Shown here: positions 21,297 through 33,094 of the stretch, piece after piece
Position numbering within the stretch: the first letter of the stretch is position 1
Layout of the letters: each line of letters starts with the position of its first letter
DNA from: Melastoma dodecandrum
Lineage: Eukaryota; Streptophyta; Magnoliopsida; Myrtales; Melastomataceae
Direction of reading: 5' to 3'
Assembly: GCA_029817715.1 (NCBI GenBank)
Contig: JARUPY010000088.1
Coordinates: forward strand, 1,922,001-1,986,000
DNA length: 64,000 nt
Program-made: the position numbers and the translations under genes
Notes under the pieces: model-generated
Seen by the model: the letters and a program-made list of their open reading frames with translations, nothing else
Database searches by the model: none
What the model was told of the DNA's origin: nothing

Positions 21297-23615
21297 ATGA
21301 TGATGATCCCAAATACCCTTATGGGAATCAATTCCACTCCTCCTCCTCCTCCTTCTCCTCCTCCTCCTCCAAATCTTACTATTGCCACTAATCCAACAAC
21401 TACTACTACTACTACCACTACCACAACCACCACCTCTTCATCCGACCCTTCTTCTTTCCCTTCCTCCAACCCCAACAAGCGGAAACGAAGGCCCGCCGGT
21501 ACTCCAGGTAAATTCGATTCACCCGATTCGTCCGTCTTTTCGAAGATGTTTCTTCTTCTATCTTAGCTTGTTTGTAGTCCGGGATTGATGTTATTTATTT
21601 CGTATTGCTTTTTTATGGGAGTGTTGATGTTTGCTGTTGTCTAAATGATTTTCCTTTTCGGGGGGGTATGTGGGAATGGAAAAATTTTAATGACGAGAAG
21701 ATCCGGACGCGGAGGTGGTTTCTCTGTCGCCGAAGACGCTGCTGGAGTCGGACCGATACGTGTGCGAGATCTGCAACCAGGGTTTCCAGAGGGACCAGAA
21801 CCTGCAGATGCACCGGAGGCGGCACAAGGTGCCCTGGAAGCTCCTGAAGAGGGATAGGGACGGGGGAGACCCAGCGGCGGCTACGCGGAAGAGGGTGTAC
21901 GTGTGCCCGGAGCCGAGCTGCCTCCACCACGACCCGGGGCACGCCCTCGGCGACCTAGTCGGGATCAAGAAACACTACAGGAGGAAGCACAGCGACAGGA
22001 GGCAGTGGGTGTGCGAGCGGTGCGGGAAGGGTTACGCGGTCCAGTCGGATTACAAGGCTCACCTCAAGACCTGCGGCACCCGTGGCCATTCCTGCGATTG
22101 CGGCCGTGTCTTCTCGAGGTAAAATTCTTCATCACACAATCCACTTCGATCGAATGTCACGGCATGTTATTTTTCGTCCGTTGTCTCGTTCAGTTCTTCT
22201 TTTGTTTTTACCATGATTTAAAAATTTCACCCCTCATCCATCATTTAGTGTTATTTCCACCTTCGAGACATTGATGATGATCCTTTGCTGTCTGTCGGTT
22301 CTTTATTACTATTATTGTTTCTTCCTTTCTTTCCTTCCTATGGTTTGACCCAATGATTAGTGCATCCGATCGATGCAAAGTTAATCATTTTGTTTCGAAG
22401 GTCAGTTATATCTTTTGAGATGATAAATGGGGAATATGATTGAACCTTAAGTTCTGTTTTTCTTGAACCACGAGGCTGCTATGCTTTGTTTTGTCCTGAT
22501 GGCTGTTCTTGTCTGAACAAACCCCAAGTCTCTTCGTACAAGATATTTAAGAGTCTCTCTCCAAGTCGTATGATCACACAACTGGGTTCAATAGGAAGGA
22601 CTAAGATAAAAAAAAAAATGTACACGGTTTTATGATTATCTTTTTCTTTAAAAGAAGAAGGAAAAAAGATGCATGTCTTTTTATCTTTTATTTGTCAACC
22701 CCAATGTGGGGACTTGATCGGATCAATGTGCTAATGATGTATTAAGGTTTGTTTATTTTTAGGGTGGAGAGCTTCATTGAACACCAAGATGCTTGCAACA
22801 TGGGACACCTGAAATCATCTTCCTCCAACAACAACAACAATGACTCCCCACAGAAGTTGAAACCTCAGTGCTTGTCTAGAACGACAGCTTCTAGCCCTAG
22901 CCCTTCTAGCGGCACCAACAACACTAACAGCAATCCCAAGTCTCCTAGGAGCTGGTGGCCTCCGTTACCACCCTTTTCATTACAACCCATCACGTTGCCC
23001 AAACCCAACAACATCTTCAAGACCCTCGCCGCGGAGAAGAACGCCGCCGTCCTCCCCCAGCCCACCATGGCGGACGACTTCCACAACCTCGACCTCCAGC
23101 TCTCTTCCTCCTCCCCCAGCCCCATCTCGAAGATCCCTACTCCTACCAAGAAGGACGAGCGGCTCTTCCCCCCACGTTCGACCCGGTTGCGGCTCTCGAT
23201 CGGGGGATGCGATCCCGGGGACGACGGCGACGGGCAGGAGAGACCCTCCTCGACGCGAGATGGCCCGCCGTCGTCAGAGGCCTCGGCAGCTGCAGCGGAG
23301 AAGGCGTATGCGGACGAGGCTAGGCGACAGGCCAGGCGGCAGATCGAGATGGCGGAGAAAGAGCTGGCGGACGCGAAGCGGATGAGGAAGCAGGCGCAGG
23401 CCGAGCTGGAGAAGGCGCGGGCGATCAAGGAGAAAGCAAGGGAACAGATCAAGAGCGTAGTCCTGGAGATCACTTGCAACTCGTGCAAGCAGAGGATACA
23501 AGGTAAGGAGCTGGCGGCGGCTGCGTCGCTGGCCCCTGAGGAGAACTCATTGGTGTTGAGTTACGTGTCGTCGGCCGTCACCGAAGGCGAAGTTGACGAT
23601 CACAATGGAGTGTAA
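21297..23615 (+). CDS. IDD: INDETERMINATE DOMAIN C2H2 zinc-finger factor, SGR5/IDD14-16 type
   Basis: Exons 21297-21507, 21701-22118 and 22763-23615 give 493 residues. After a Pro-rich and 13-Thr N-terminus comes the KRKRR nuclear signal, then the ID domain: C2H2 finger 1 ([19 protein letters not shown]), finger 2 ([14 protein letters not shown]...KKHYRRKH), C2HC finger 3 ([19 protein letters not shown]) and C2HC finger 4 split by intron 2 ([21 protein letters not shown]). The C-terminal half carries a charged coiled coil (about residues 385-445, with [20 protein letters not shown]) ending in [14 protein letters not shown]. That coiled coil and the lack of the MSATALLQKAA and LDFLG motifs place it with SGR5/IDD15, IDD14, IDD16 and rice LPA1, which act in gravitropism, branch angle and auxin-related growth. 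Which member it is cannot be settled here. Confidence 0.9.
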
Positions 23616-26600
23616 ATGTAAGTAAGCGATCAAGAACGCGTATTACTCGTAAGAATATGTTTGGCTTTCGAGAGGTCCGGGCGGGTCGTTATTATTTGAA
23701 GGAGTTTGAGTCGAGGAATTGTGTAATCCTGAGTTAATGCATTTCTTTCCCTTTTTTTTCTTTTTTTTCCTTGTATTTATTTGTTACTTAAATTTGAAAT
23801 AAGTTTCTGTATAATCTTAAGCATACGTATACACATATATAAAAGAACACACGTTTCTCTTCCAAGTTTTGTTACTGACCCAAACAAAGTCGACGACGCG
23901 CGGATACTCCGCCGCGGCCGAGGCACGAGGGCACGGACGGACGGAGTCCAGACAACCCCTGTCCGAGACGCGGGCTGGCGCGAACGGGGGAGGACGTAGA
24001 GACCATCGATCAGGAGGGATGAAACAATGACGATTGCTGCCTATAACCCCACCAAAACATATAAACCCTGTCCTTTGAGCAACCAGAGAAGATGGTCTGG
24101 GTCGGTCGTCATATCTTCCTGGGTGGGGTTACACAAAAAAAAAAAAAAAACACTTTAAATGCGAACTTTGGATGTTCTCCTTGGACTTATATTGACGTCC
24201 CATTCAATTTGAAGGCGACAGATCCAAGGACTAATGTCCCCTCCCCTATATCCAATAAATTTACATTTACTCTCCTCCTCATCCCACACGTATCATCACT
24301 GCATGAGGAAACCAAATTAGAACCAAATACAACGAAACCGCAATTAGAGGCGTTCGGACACGTCACTGTCGGAGGAGATGCACGTAATCGAATGGTGAGG
24401 ACAATAAACACGTAGGTTCATAACACAAGAGAGAGGAGGGAGGGAGGGAGGGACCATTGAATGTGACTGGGGGTGTTGCGTGGTTTTCAGTGCCTCCCTC
24501 TGACGGTATTTTTTGCCCTCGCTCATAGATTTAACCGAGGACGAGTCACTCTCAAGGTCTAAGTCTGAGGAAAAGGCCCCCACCTCCAATCCCTACCCCT
24601 CTCTGAAAACCGACCGACCGACCGACGAACGACCATTCAATTCCCGGCTATGTATCTTGCGACAATTTGTTCGCGAATCTATATATCTTCATGGGTAAGT
24701 GTCTGTGTAGCTACGAGGGGGAATGGCATCTCCTCCTCCTCCAACCCTTCTAACTCTTGCATCCTTTCATTTTAATATGTTGTTTTTATTTTTCTGGGTT
24801 TTGGTCTGACAAGGGAAGGTGGGTTGGGGGTAAAAATGTTTTTGGGGAATATTTGCCGGCCCCTCCTTAAATTTTATTTTTTGACCATTATTGGTTGGTA
24901 CCAAATAAATAAATGAAAATCTCTAGGAGAAGACTACTACTTACTGCACCCAAACCCAACCCATGTGCACTTTCAATGTCTTTCGGGTCTACCCTCACTC
25001 AAATTTTTATCTTCAATTTAATGTTTTTACAATTATTATCTAATTATATTCGATGCATCTGTTTTTTTTTTTTTTTTTTGGACGTGTCGGGATTATTCTT
25101 CCAATCGGAAGACCCGAATTGGGCCCTCCGCTGAGGCCCATAGAAGCCCATCAGTGAAAATGGGCTTTGTATGGTCCCCCTCTCTGCCCGGATCTGGGAC
25201 AACGCAGTGCCGCTTTGTATCTGTGTGAATCGAGAGACGAAGCAGCTCCTCCGGTGAAAAAGATCCTCACGCTTTTATTTTGTCCTGGGGAGGAAAGCAG
25301 TGATATTGACCATTCGACGCACAAGCGGCCAAATCCCAATTAATATGACTTCTTCCCCCTTTTCCCTTTTTACCATATGACTCGCGATATCAAAATCCTT
25401 TTTTAACATATCGTATAGATATGAGTAGCGTCAGCAGGTTCCAAGCTTTTGCAGGTTTCGGACATGAAATTTAAAATTTAACGGGTAGGTTTCTTATTTT
25501 TAAGATCTAAAATTTAACATGTAGCTCAAAGAATTACTCAATAACCAACTAGTCGGTTTTATCTCTTTATGGGACACTTCTACATTAAATCCACCACGTT
25601 ACTTCAATTAATTTAGAAAAACTTTAAGCATTATTCTAATCAATTTAAAAAATTAAAAGTATTATTCTAATCAATTCAAAAATACCTCAAACATTATTCC
25701 AATTAATCTAAAAAACCTTAAGCGAACTCGTCAAGGCCTCGCAATCGGGTATCCGCAAAGAAAGACTTATCAGTAATCGTATAACTGTACGTAAAATTAT
25801 TAAATATAAATAAAAAATATTTATAATTTTCATATAAATATATTTTTTTATTAAAATATATTATGTCAAGTTCCAATTTGATTCCGAAAATTTAAAACCG
25901 TACTTTATACTGTCGATTTTTTAAAATTTATGATTAAGACTTACTCGATCTATTCTAAAATTTATACTGCCAGTCGATTCTCAATTTTAGCAAGAGCGCA
26001 TGCTCACCCCTATTTATGAGTGAGTAATACGAAGTTATATTAGGGCTTTGACACGATCAGGCAATGATCTGACTGACCAACTTGGCCTTGGCAACGGTAG
26101 TGGTGGGCGCAAACAATAAATCCTTCTTTTTAATTTTCTCGTTTTTTTATTTTAATTAACGGTAAAATTATAAACGGAGCTTATTTACTACAAACAAGGA
26201 CTGATTGTTTGTGAGCTCGAACGGGGGGTCACTCAAGAATCGTTTGTGGCATTCTTTTTTAGTCGGCGGTCAAACTTGAAACATTTCCATATGAGGGGAC
26301 ACCGAGTAGAGTAGGCAGGGCATACGAATTGTATTAGTTGTTATTTTTAAGGTTGTCTGAATTGATGATGATGATGATGATGATGATGAATGAGTAGGGC
26401 GCAGAGGGAAGACGAAGGAAAGGAATTAGATTTGTGTGTGTTTTTGGGTTGGGGGGTTTGCAAAAATACAAATTATTCTCATCGCCGCTTTCTGAACCCT
26501 TTTGCCCCCCCCCCCCCCCCTCTCTTATCTGATTTCATCTCCATCTCCTCTGAATGCTCGAGGGCGCAAAAGCGCAGAAAACGTCTAGGGTACGTTCGGA

Positions 26601-27182
26601 CACGTCCCCCCCCCCTCCCCCGGGCCCCGCTCTCCTCCTCACCGCCTCTTCATCTTCCTCTGGGTGTTTTTCTGTCTGGATCTTGGTTTCCTACGCCGCT
26701 TCTTTGTGATATCGTTTCTTTCGTGGTTTTTTGGGTTCTGGGTATTCTATATTCGGTGTCGCGGATTCGAGATCTGAGGTAAAGTTTTGTCTTGTTCGCG
26801 TTACGGTGCAGAGATCTGGGGATACGACGTAGTTTGATTTGGTGCGAGATCTTTGAGGTTAGCTTGCGGCATGATGTGTTTTGTTTTCCTGTTGGGGGAG
26901 GGGGGGGGGGCGGGGGGTTCCTTCATGTGGTTATGTTATGGTGCTGAGCTTTCCTGGGTCATTGTGATGGTTTAGATTTAGATTTGGGTGCTTCTGCTGT
27001 GGGCATTTCGGGTGCATTATTGGTTCCCATTTTGGCATTGTAGGGATTTTTCTTGTTATCTTTGAGGATGTCTGATATGGAATGCCTGGGTTGAGCCTAC
27101 CCCGGAAAGGAAGGGAAAGGTTTTGCTTTCTGGTTTTGTGGAGGGGTGCCCTGTTCGGGTCACTAGTTTGGGGAAGTCAGAG
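23616..27182. other. Intergenic spacer and BPC leader
   Basis: No recognised coding exon. It contains an A-run near 24135, GGGA repeats near 24436-24451, a T-run near 25062-25079, an AT-rich block at 25480-26000 and a GAT microsatellite at 26364-26389. From about 26400 the sequence becomes GC-rich and probably holds the BPC 5' UTR; a GTAAAG donor-like site at 26780 after GATCTGAG suggests a leader intron ending somewhere before 27183. Confidence 0.4.
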
Positions 27183-28064
27183 ATGGATCGGGATGATAGC
27201 TTGAATATGCGAAACTGGGGCTATTACGAACCGACGCCGGCATTTAGAGGTCACATGGGCCTTCAGCTCATGTCGTCATTGCCGGAGAGGTCGTTCCTAG
27301 ACAGCCGCACCGCTTCCGTCATGGCTGCTGCTAGCGGGAACGGCAATGGTGGTGGGGGCTCTTTTCACCAGAGGGATGTTGGGTCCTCCCACTCTTTGTA
27401 CTCCACGGATTATGCAAGGGATGCCTGGCTCAATCAAAGGGACAAATTCCTTAATGTGCTGTCAGGAAGTAGCTATTCAATGTTGCCGGAAACATCGGTG
27501 GTGCAGCATCACATGCAGTTGGCTCAGCTGCAGCCTGATTTGGCGAAGAATGAGAGCAAAGTCAAAGTCGAAGAGGCAGTTGGTGAGGTGGATGGTGCCG
27601 GTCCGTGCTCTACTAAGAAGAGGCAGGGAAACAAAGGCCCTAAATCTCCAAAACCGAAGAAACCGAAAAGGGGTCCCCGTCCTCCAAGATCCGAGACCAA
27701 CCCATCTGCTCCCCGGGCACGATCCGTCATGAAATGCACCGAACTGGTGATAAACGGGATCACAATGGATATCTCCAGCATTCCTATCCCTGTCTGTTCG
27801 TGTACTGGCGCACCTCAGCAGTGTTACCGCTGGGGTTCTGGTGGATGGCAGTCTGCATGTTGTACCACAAACGAGTCGAAGTATCCGTTGCCCATGAGCC
27901 AAAAGAGGCGCGGGGCTAGGATAGCCGGCAGGAAAATGAGTATCGGAGCATTTAAGAAAGTTTTGGAAAAGCTAGCTGCTGAGGGTTATAACTTTGCTAA
28001 CCCAATCGATTTGAAGAGTCACTGGGCAAAGCATGGTACTAATAAGTTTGTTACCATCAGGTAG
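27183..28064 (+). CDS. BPC: BASIC PENTACYSTEINE (BBR/BPC) GAGA-binding factor, class I
   Basis: A single exon encodes 293 residues. The N-terminus (MDRDDSLNMRNWGYYEP, then GHMGLQLMSSLPERS) is the class I BPC alanine-zipper-free form. A Lys/Pro-rich nuclear signal lies mid-protein (KKRQGNKGPKSPKPKKPKRG). The C-terminal BPC domain is complete, with the five conserved Cys in CSCTGAPQQCYRWG and WQSACCTT, the RRGARIAGRKMS basic segment and the closing HWAKHGTNKFVTIR. These proteins bind (GA)n repeats and recruit Polycomb or SVP-type partners in the nucleus. The frame is open 20 codons upstream, but ATG 27183 starts the conserved N-terminus and is the chosen start. Confidence 0.95.
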   Translation: MDRDDSLNMRNWGYYEPTPAFRGHMGLQLMSSLPERSFLDSRTASVMAAASGNGNGGGGSFHQRDVGSSHSLYSTDYARDAWLNQRDKFLNVLSGSSYSMLPETSVVQHHMQLAQLQPDLAKNESKVKVEEAVGEVDGAGPCSTKKRQGNKGPKSPKPKKPKRGPRPPRSETNPSAPRARSVMKCTELVINGITMDISSIPIPVCSCTGAPQQCYRWGSGGWQSACCTTNESKYPLPMSQKRRGARIAGRKMSIGAFKKVLEKLAAEGYNFANPIDLKSHWAKHGTNKFVTIR

Positions 28065-30822
28065 ATTTTCTTTTCCGAGACATCACACTCGTCCATACGT
28101 TGAGTCAGACTTGTTTATCATGTACATACTGACGAGTGGCCTGAAGCAGGAGCAGCGATGGGTTGGTTGTAGGTGATCAATCATCTCCTTTCTTTCTTAC
28201 TAAATTTTGGGTTACTGCCTTTGTTGCAGTGCTCGGGGAATGTTTTTTTTATTGGTTAAGAGATGTTAATTTTTTTTCTTTAACATTATGGAGAGTAGCT
28301 GAGTTTCTTTTCCCCGTTGACGAGCATTTAAAGAAGCTGCCCTTTATTTTCTGTGCGGAATGAATTTTATCAGTTATTCTCTTCATTTTCGTATTTATTG
28401 TCAAAGCCAGAGTGCGCTTGAAATACTAATCTGAAATGCTGCATCATGTGAATTTGTTATCCTGAAAATTTCTTTGCTTTCTAAATGTGACAACTGAGAG
28501 TGACATGGAATTGAAGCTTGTTGTGAAAGTTATTGGTCGATCCTAGGTGTAAGATCATTCTAGTCTTGAATAATATGTATCATAACAATGAGAAACTACA
28601 CTCCTGCATTCTTGCACGAAGCCTTGATATTGTTGAAAGAACGGTTCTTTATGGAGAACCGGCGAGTAATTAATACAACGTTGATTGCCAACTCTTTTTA
28701 CTTAGAACTACCTTTAGTGTGGTTTCTAATGCCTTCACGGATACTTTTTAGATGTGAACCTCTTTTATTTTTCCTACCAAAACCTGTTCCACTCTTTGAT
28801 TTTTCCAACAAGACAGGATATTTGGGATACTTGATCATCGGTGTAGCAGAATGCTTGTGTCTCTGGGGTTATTTTCATGGGAAAGAACTTATTTTCATTT
28901 AGTGGTGAGGCTGTTGTCGTCAGTGTTCCTTCATCATCATTCCCTGATAATTGCCCTGTTGTTGGTTCCCCCTTCATTGTCCGCAATTTTACCATCTCAC
29001 GTGTCATGGGTCTACATAGAGGCAAGTGCTGGGGAGTGATGAGAAGATAACATTGATATGGTGTTCTTCTTGCTTTTAAAGTATTTGTGGGATTCTCAAA
29101 CAGGGTGAGATGGTAGCTCTGGCTGCATTGATCTAATTGCTCCTTTGGTAACCCAATTTGGTCATTGGTTCATATGACTGATGTTTTGACTGTGCTTTTG
29201 ACTCAATTAACCGAGTTCTCACCGCCGTGAGTATCGATTAAGGTCACACTTGTTCTGCTTGATAAATTCTTTCTGCATGCCATTTCCTCCTCTCTTCTCT
29301 ATTAATATCAACCGTGTCCGTTTAGCTGTTGGGGACTTTGATTAATCTTGAGCTCTGTTTAGCTGCCGGGGAAGCAGTGAGGTGATGCTTCGCCTGGTCC
29401 TGGCTGAACTCGTGCAGCTTACATAGCCATTTATTTACTTGGAGTCATGATCCCAGACCGAAAGCCATTCATCTGGGATCCGGGATCCTCACCTTGTCAG
29501 TTAGGTATTGGTCGATCATCACCTGGATAGTTAGGCATTAGTCGAACAGGGAGGGGGGCGAATCGACCCGAATGAGCTATCCTGCCACAGCACTGATTTT
29601 TCTGAGTCATATAAAGATGGATGTGCAAATGGAGGAGTTGAATTGTTGTTTGGGAGGCAGAATAATGGGGTGGGTGGGGATCTAAACCTTATAACCCAAG
29701 AGGAGGAGAAGCGGACGATGATGAAGGTGATGATGATGTATGTTTCTTTTGTTTGCATACATTGTAGAAAATAAATTTAAATAAAGAGAGGAAATGGACA
29801 AACTTAGATTTGATTGATGATGCCCACCTTCTGATGAAAAAGCAAAGAAAAAATTTACATGCAAATCCAAAAGCAATAAAGCTGCTGCTGCTGCTGCTGC
29901 TCTGCTGCAAATTTGCTACTCACGGGCAGACACCCAATTCGGACAACGGCAAAAAAATAAAAATTAAGAGAAGAATTTTGCAGCCTTATTGTGAGTCCAA
30001 TTGGAGGGGGGCGGGGGGGACAATGGCCCATTGAAATTTTGGGATTGAGAGGACAACTGATTGCAAGAAAAGAAGAACGGCATGGATATGAAAATGAAGA
30101 TATTTGTCCTCATCCCAAAACATTATCAATTTAGGCAGGTAGGTCAGAGTTTGTGGTTTGCAATGTCCCAAGTAATCATCATTACCACAAACCCAGACTG
30201 TTAAATGGCGCATAGTGAGTGAGTTGCTGCTCTCCACAACTCAACTGGGAACACATTTATTAAGATTCTGAAGCCAAAAGGAGGTGATGGGAGGAGACAG
30301 GCACATTATTTGCTGTAATAATTCCAAAGGAACACATCTTCTGTCAATTCTCACCCCCACCACACACACACACACCCCCACAGAGAACAAACACCCAACT
30401 CCCTTAAATAATACAATTCTCGATCAAATCAACAATCACCCCCAGGGCGCCAATCCAAACAGAAAATTGATTTGCCTCTAAAAAGTGCTTATTTAGCAAA
30501 CTCTTGGATACATTAATGGTAATGTGCTTACAGATAAGGAACCCGGACCTGTCAAAAATTAGGGAGGGGGAGCAGCATAGTACAGACAGGAGGAAACAGT
30601 AAGATTAGGACACGGCGGTTTGTTTGAATCATGATTTCCTAAAATGTTAGGCGCATACAACACACCAATTGCCAAAGTAGTGGTAATAATGTAAACTGTA
30701 TGTTTATTATTATATACATTGAATTTTTTTCTGTGCTGTGTGTGTGTGTGGGCTGTAATTGAATTAATACTAATATTAGTAAGAGGTATACGAGGTGGGA
30801 AGAAGGGAGAACAGGACTAGCG
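28065..30822. other. Intergenic spacer between BPC and ZF-HD genes
   Basis: The left part is BPC 3' UTR. No coding exon is recognised. A short imperfect tandem repeat (TTAGG.ATT.GTCGA) occurs around 29498-29545, and a GCT run spans 29881-29908. ACACAC and GT runs precede the ZF-HD gene at 30362-30374 and 30738-30750. Confidence 0.4.
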
Positions 30823-31526
30823 ATGGAGGGAGATATCAACAACAGGAACGAGTTGTACAGGGAGTGCCTTAGGAATCACGCCGCCAGCCTCGGCAGCTAC
30901 GCGACTGACGGGTGTGGCGAGTTCACCTACGACGATTCCTCCCCCGGAAGCCTCCAATGCGTGGCCTGCGGCTGCCACCGCAACTTCCACCGCAAGGTCG
31001 CGTACGTGGCCACTGCCCCCCATGAGGTTGCTGCCGGCGGAGGAGGAGGAGGAAGCTTTAGAGGTCGGGGAGGGGTGATGGCGGCGTGCGGCCGCGACAA
31101 CACGATGGCGGAGCCCCTGGATTACGGCAGCGGATCACGGCAGGTAAAGGGGTGATTATGGCTGGGAAAGGCTGAGTGGTGCGATGTCTTGTGCAATGCC
31201 GGAAAGATGTCGTTACGAACGTTCGTGGTTTTTGTTGGCCTCAGGTGATGAGTTTGGGAGCGGTGGGAGAGTGCTCGACGGAGAGTGGTGGGAAGAAGAG
31301 GTATAGGACGAAGTTCACGGCGGAGCAGAAGGAGAAGATGATGGCGTTTGCGGAGAAGCTAGGGTGGAGGATGCAGAGGAAGGACCAGGAGGATGAGATC
31401 GAGAGGTTCTGCGGTAGCGTCGGGATTAGCCGGCAGGTGTTCAAGGTCTGGATGCACAACCACAAGAACTCCTCCCCTGCCAACTCCCCTGCCTCCACCG
31501 GCAACGTTTCCTCCCTTACCACTTGA
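30823..31526 (+). CDS. ZHD: Zinc finger-homeodomain (ZF-HD) protein
   Basis: Exons 30823-31143 and 31245-31526 encode 200 residues. The N-terminal ZF-HD dimerisation finger is clear: [20 protein letters not shown], then [16 protein letters not shown] Gly-rich linker follows. The C-terminal homeodomain reads [20 protein letters not shown], then [20 protein letters not shown] and [18 protein letters not shown], with the WMHN recognition helix of plant ZHD proteins. These nuclear factors dimerise through the finger and bind ATTA-core DNA. The 101-bp phase-0 intron has GT-AG ends; most ZF-HD genes are intronless, so this is unusual. Without splicing the first exon would end at a TGA (31153-31155) after the finger, giving a MIF-like, homeodomain-less product. 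Confidence 0.88.
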
Positions 31527-31694
31527 AAAATACTCTAGTAATTCCTAAACTTATGATGTTCTTGGTGTCTTGATTTTACGAAGATTAATGTGTTAATTAG
31601 TTTAAAATCCATTCCTCCCTCTCTCCTTTTTAATGGAAATCGTAATGTTTGGATATCGATAGCGAAACAGTCTACATCGAAGAGCCATGAATTC

Positions 31695-32163
31695 TTGACG
31701 AGGGGGGTCTTGGCCAACATCATCCTGGGAAACTCCTCGTATTTCACCTGTCCGTTACTATCCATGTCCACCTCTCGAATCATCTCCTTCACCTCCTTGT
31801 CAGCCATCTTCTCCCCGGGATTCATCGTTGTGAGTCAAAGGTGTTGCATTCGGAAAGATTTGATAAATACCCGATCGAGTTAAGATGACTTGGGGAACTT
31901 CTGCGTACAGAACAATGTAACTCGTCGGCGGAAATGAAGCCATCCTGGTCCTTATCAGAAACCTTGAAGGCTGCCTTCAGTTCCTCCTAGATATCAGTTG
32001 TGTCCTTCGCAGAACAATCAGTCAAGGACATACTCTGTTCCACAAATGCCCATCAAATGCGGATAAGATGAAGTACTAACCATCATCGAACAATTCAGGG
32101 AAGTCTATACGGTTCTGGTCTGATTGGTGCCTATGCATCTAACTCTCCGTAGCAATGCATCCT
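31695..32163 (-). pseudogene. Calmodulin pseudogene fragment
   Basis: The reverse strand shows calmodulin from an exon-2-like start (GCIATES after a retained CTGCAG acceptor) through part of EF-hand II (NRIDFPELF), EF-hand III (ELKAAFKVSDKDQDGFISAD) and EF-hand IV ([20 protein letters not shown]). About 35 codons between GCI.TE and IDFPE are lost, stop codons precede EELKAAF and follow ATES, and the reading frame between hands III and IV is shifted. The EF-III and EF-IV loops keep their acidic ligand positions. Intron border remains show it was copied from genomic DNA, not mRNA. Confidence 0.8.
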
Positions 32164-32743
32164 GCAGAACAGTGCAAGACATTCTTTAATTCTCTTCTGT
32201 CCAACTCCTGCTCTCAAAGGGAAGCTTTCAGTAACTTCAAATCCAAGACATCGGAACCCGACATGCATCAAGATCCAAATTTGACGGGGAACCAGGGACG
32301 CCCAGAATTGCAAGAAAGATGGGGATGGTGATGCGAGGACGTCTGTGTGTGATCTGGAATAGTTGGAGTTTGTTAATTAGTTGTGTTTGTGGGCTGGGGT
32401 TGAGAGGCTTGTGAGGCCCATAAGGAGTATTAGTTGGCGGTGAGGGAGGACAGAGAGAGAAGCCATCAACGAAAGAAGGAAGGAGGTGCACCGGAGGCGA
32501 GTGGCTGGTAGTGTGCTGGGTCAAAATACAGGGATCGCATTTAGTCACGATGTTCGATCTCTCTATCTCTCTGCATCTTGTAAGAAAACTAGCCCCCTCA
32601 GATCTTACGCGACTGCAGCAGCGTACGCCGAGAACAAAATGGTTAACAAGTTTTCACAAACTCACCCCCTCCCCCACCCCATTGAAACAAAAACAAAACA
32701 GCTCTGTATCAGCATCGGTTTTATGCCTTTTTAAGATTTGGGG
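32164..32743. other. Unassigned sequence between two gene fragments
   Basis: Reverse-strand open frames (for example 32237-32548) have no family likeness that I recognise. It may be more captured or intronic sequence belonging to the flanking fragments. Confidence 0.3.
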
Positions 32744-33094
32744 TTACTCAGCGGTGCAGCGATCTTTCAACGCTAAGGCCGCTGCTCTGTACCACGTTGC
32801 ACCACCCATCGCACCTGGATCAGGTACAGCTGAAAGGATATCCACAGAGATGTAGCTCGAACAACCTTCCCGTGCTTCCATATGCGTAGTCGACACAGCT
32901 CCTGCCCTGCATCTATTCTCTGGCAAAACGAGCTACGTCAGTTTTGCATCCAACTTCTGGATTAAGCGACTCATGTTGGGAAATGATCCCTCTAAGAGCC
33001 ACAGATGCACGGATGAGGGCATCTAACATTGTGCGAAAACCAGCACATGCTCCGCCGTATCTACTGAAGACCGCAACAGCTGCCTCGAGCGCTC
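32744..33094 (-). pseudogene. Dihydroxyacetone kinase C-terminal (DhaL) fragment
   Basis: The reverse strand encodes the end of a plant DHA kinase L domain: ALEAAVAVFSRYGGACAGFR then TMLDALIRASVALRG, a one-base frame change near 32920, then SSYISVDILSAVPDPGAMGG and ATWYRAAALALK up to a stop at 32744. The RTMLDAL and VPDPGAM motifs are diagnostic of this domain. A splice-acceptor-like GGGCAG precedes the fragment at 33095-33100, so it looks like the last exon of a genomic copy. The kinase K domain and ATP-binding part are absent. It cannot make an enzyme. Confidence 0.78.

Noticed and set aside
22865..23488. 207-codon reverse frame opposite IDD exon 3
   Set aside because: It is the antisense shadow of a GC-rich coding exon with a clear protein family on the forward strand.
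26390..26782. 130-codon open frame upstream of the BPC gene
   Set aside because: It lies where the BPC leader is expected, ends at a donor-like site and has no family likeness; it crosses C-runs that make the frame unreliable.
28588..28902. 104-codon forward frame after the BPC gene
   Set aside because: No family likeness, AT-rich, no splice context; probably chance within the 3' region.
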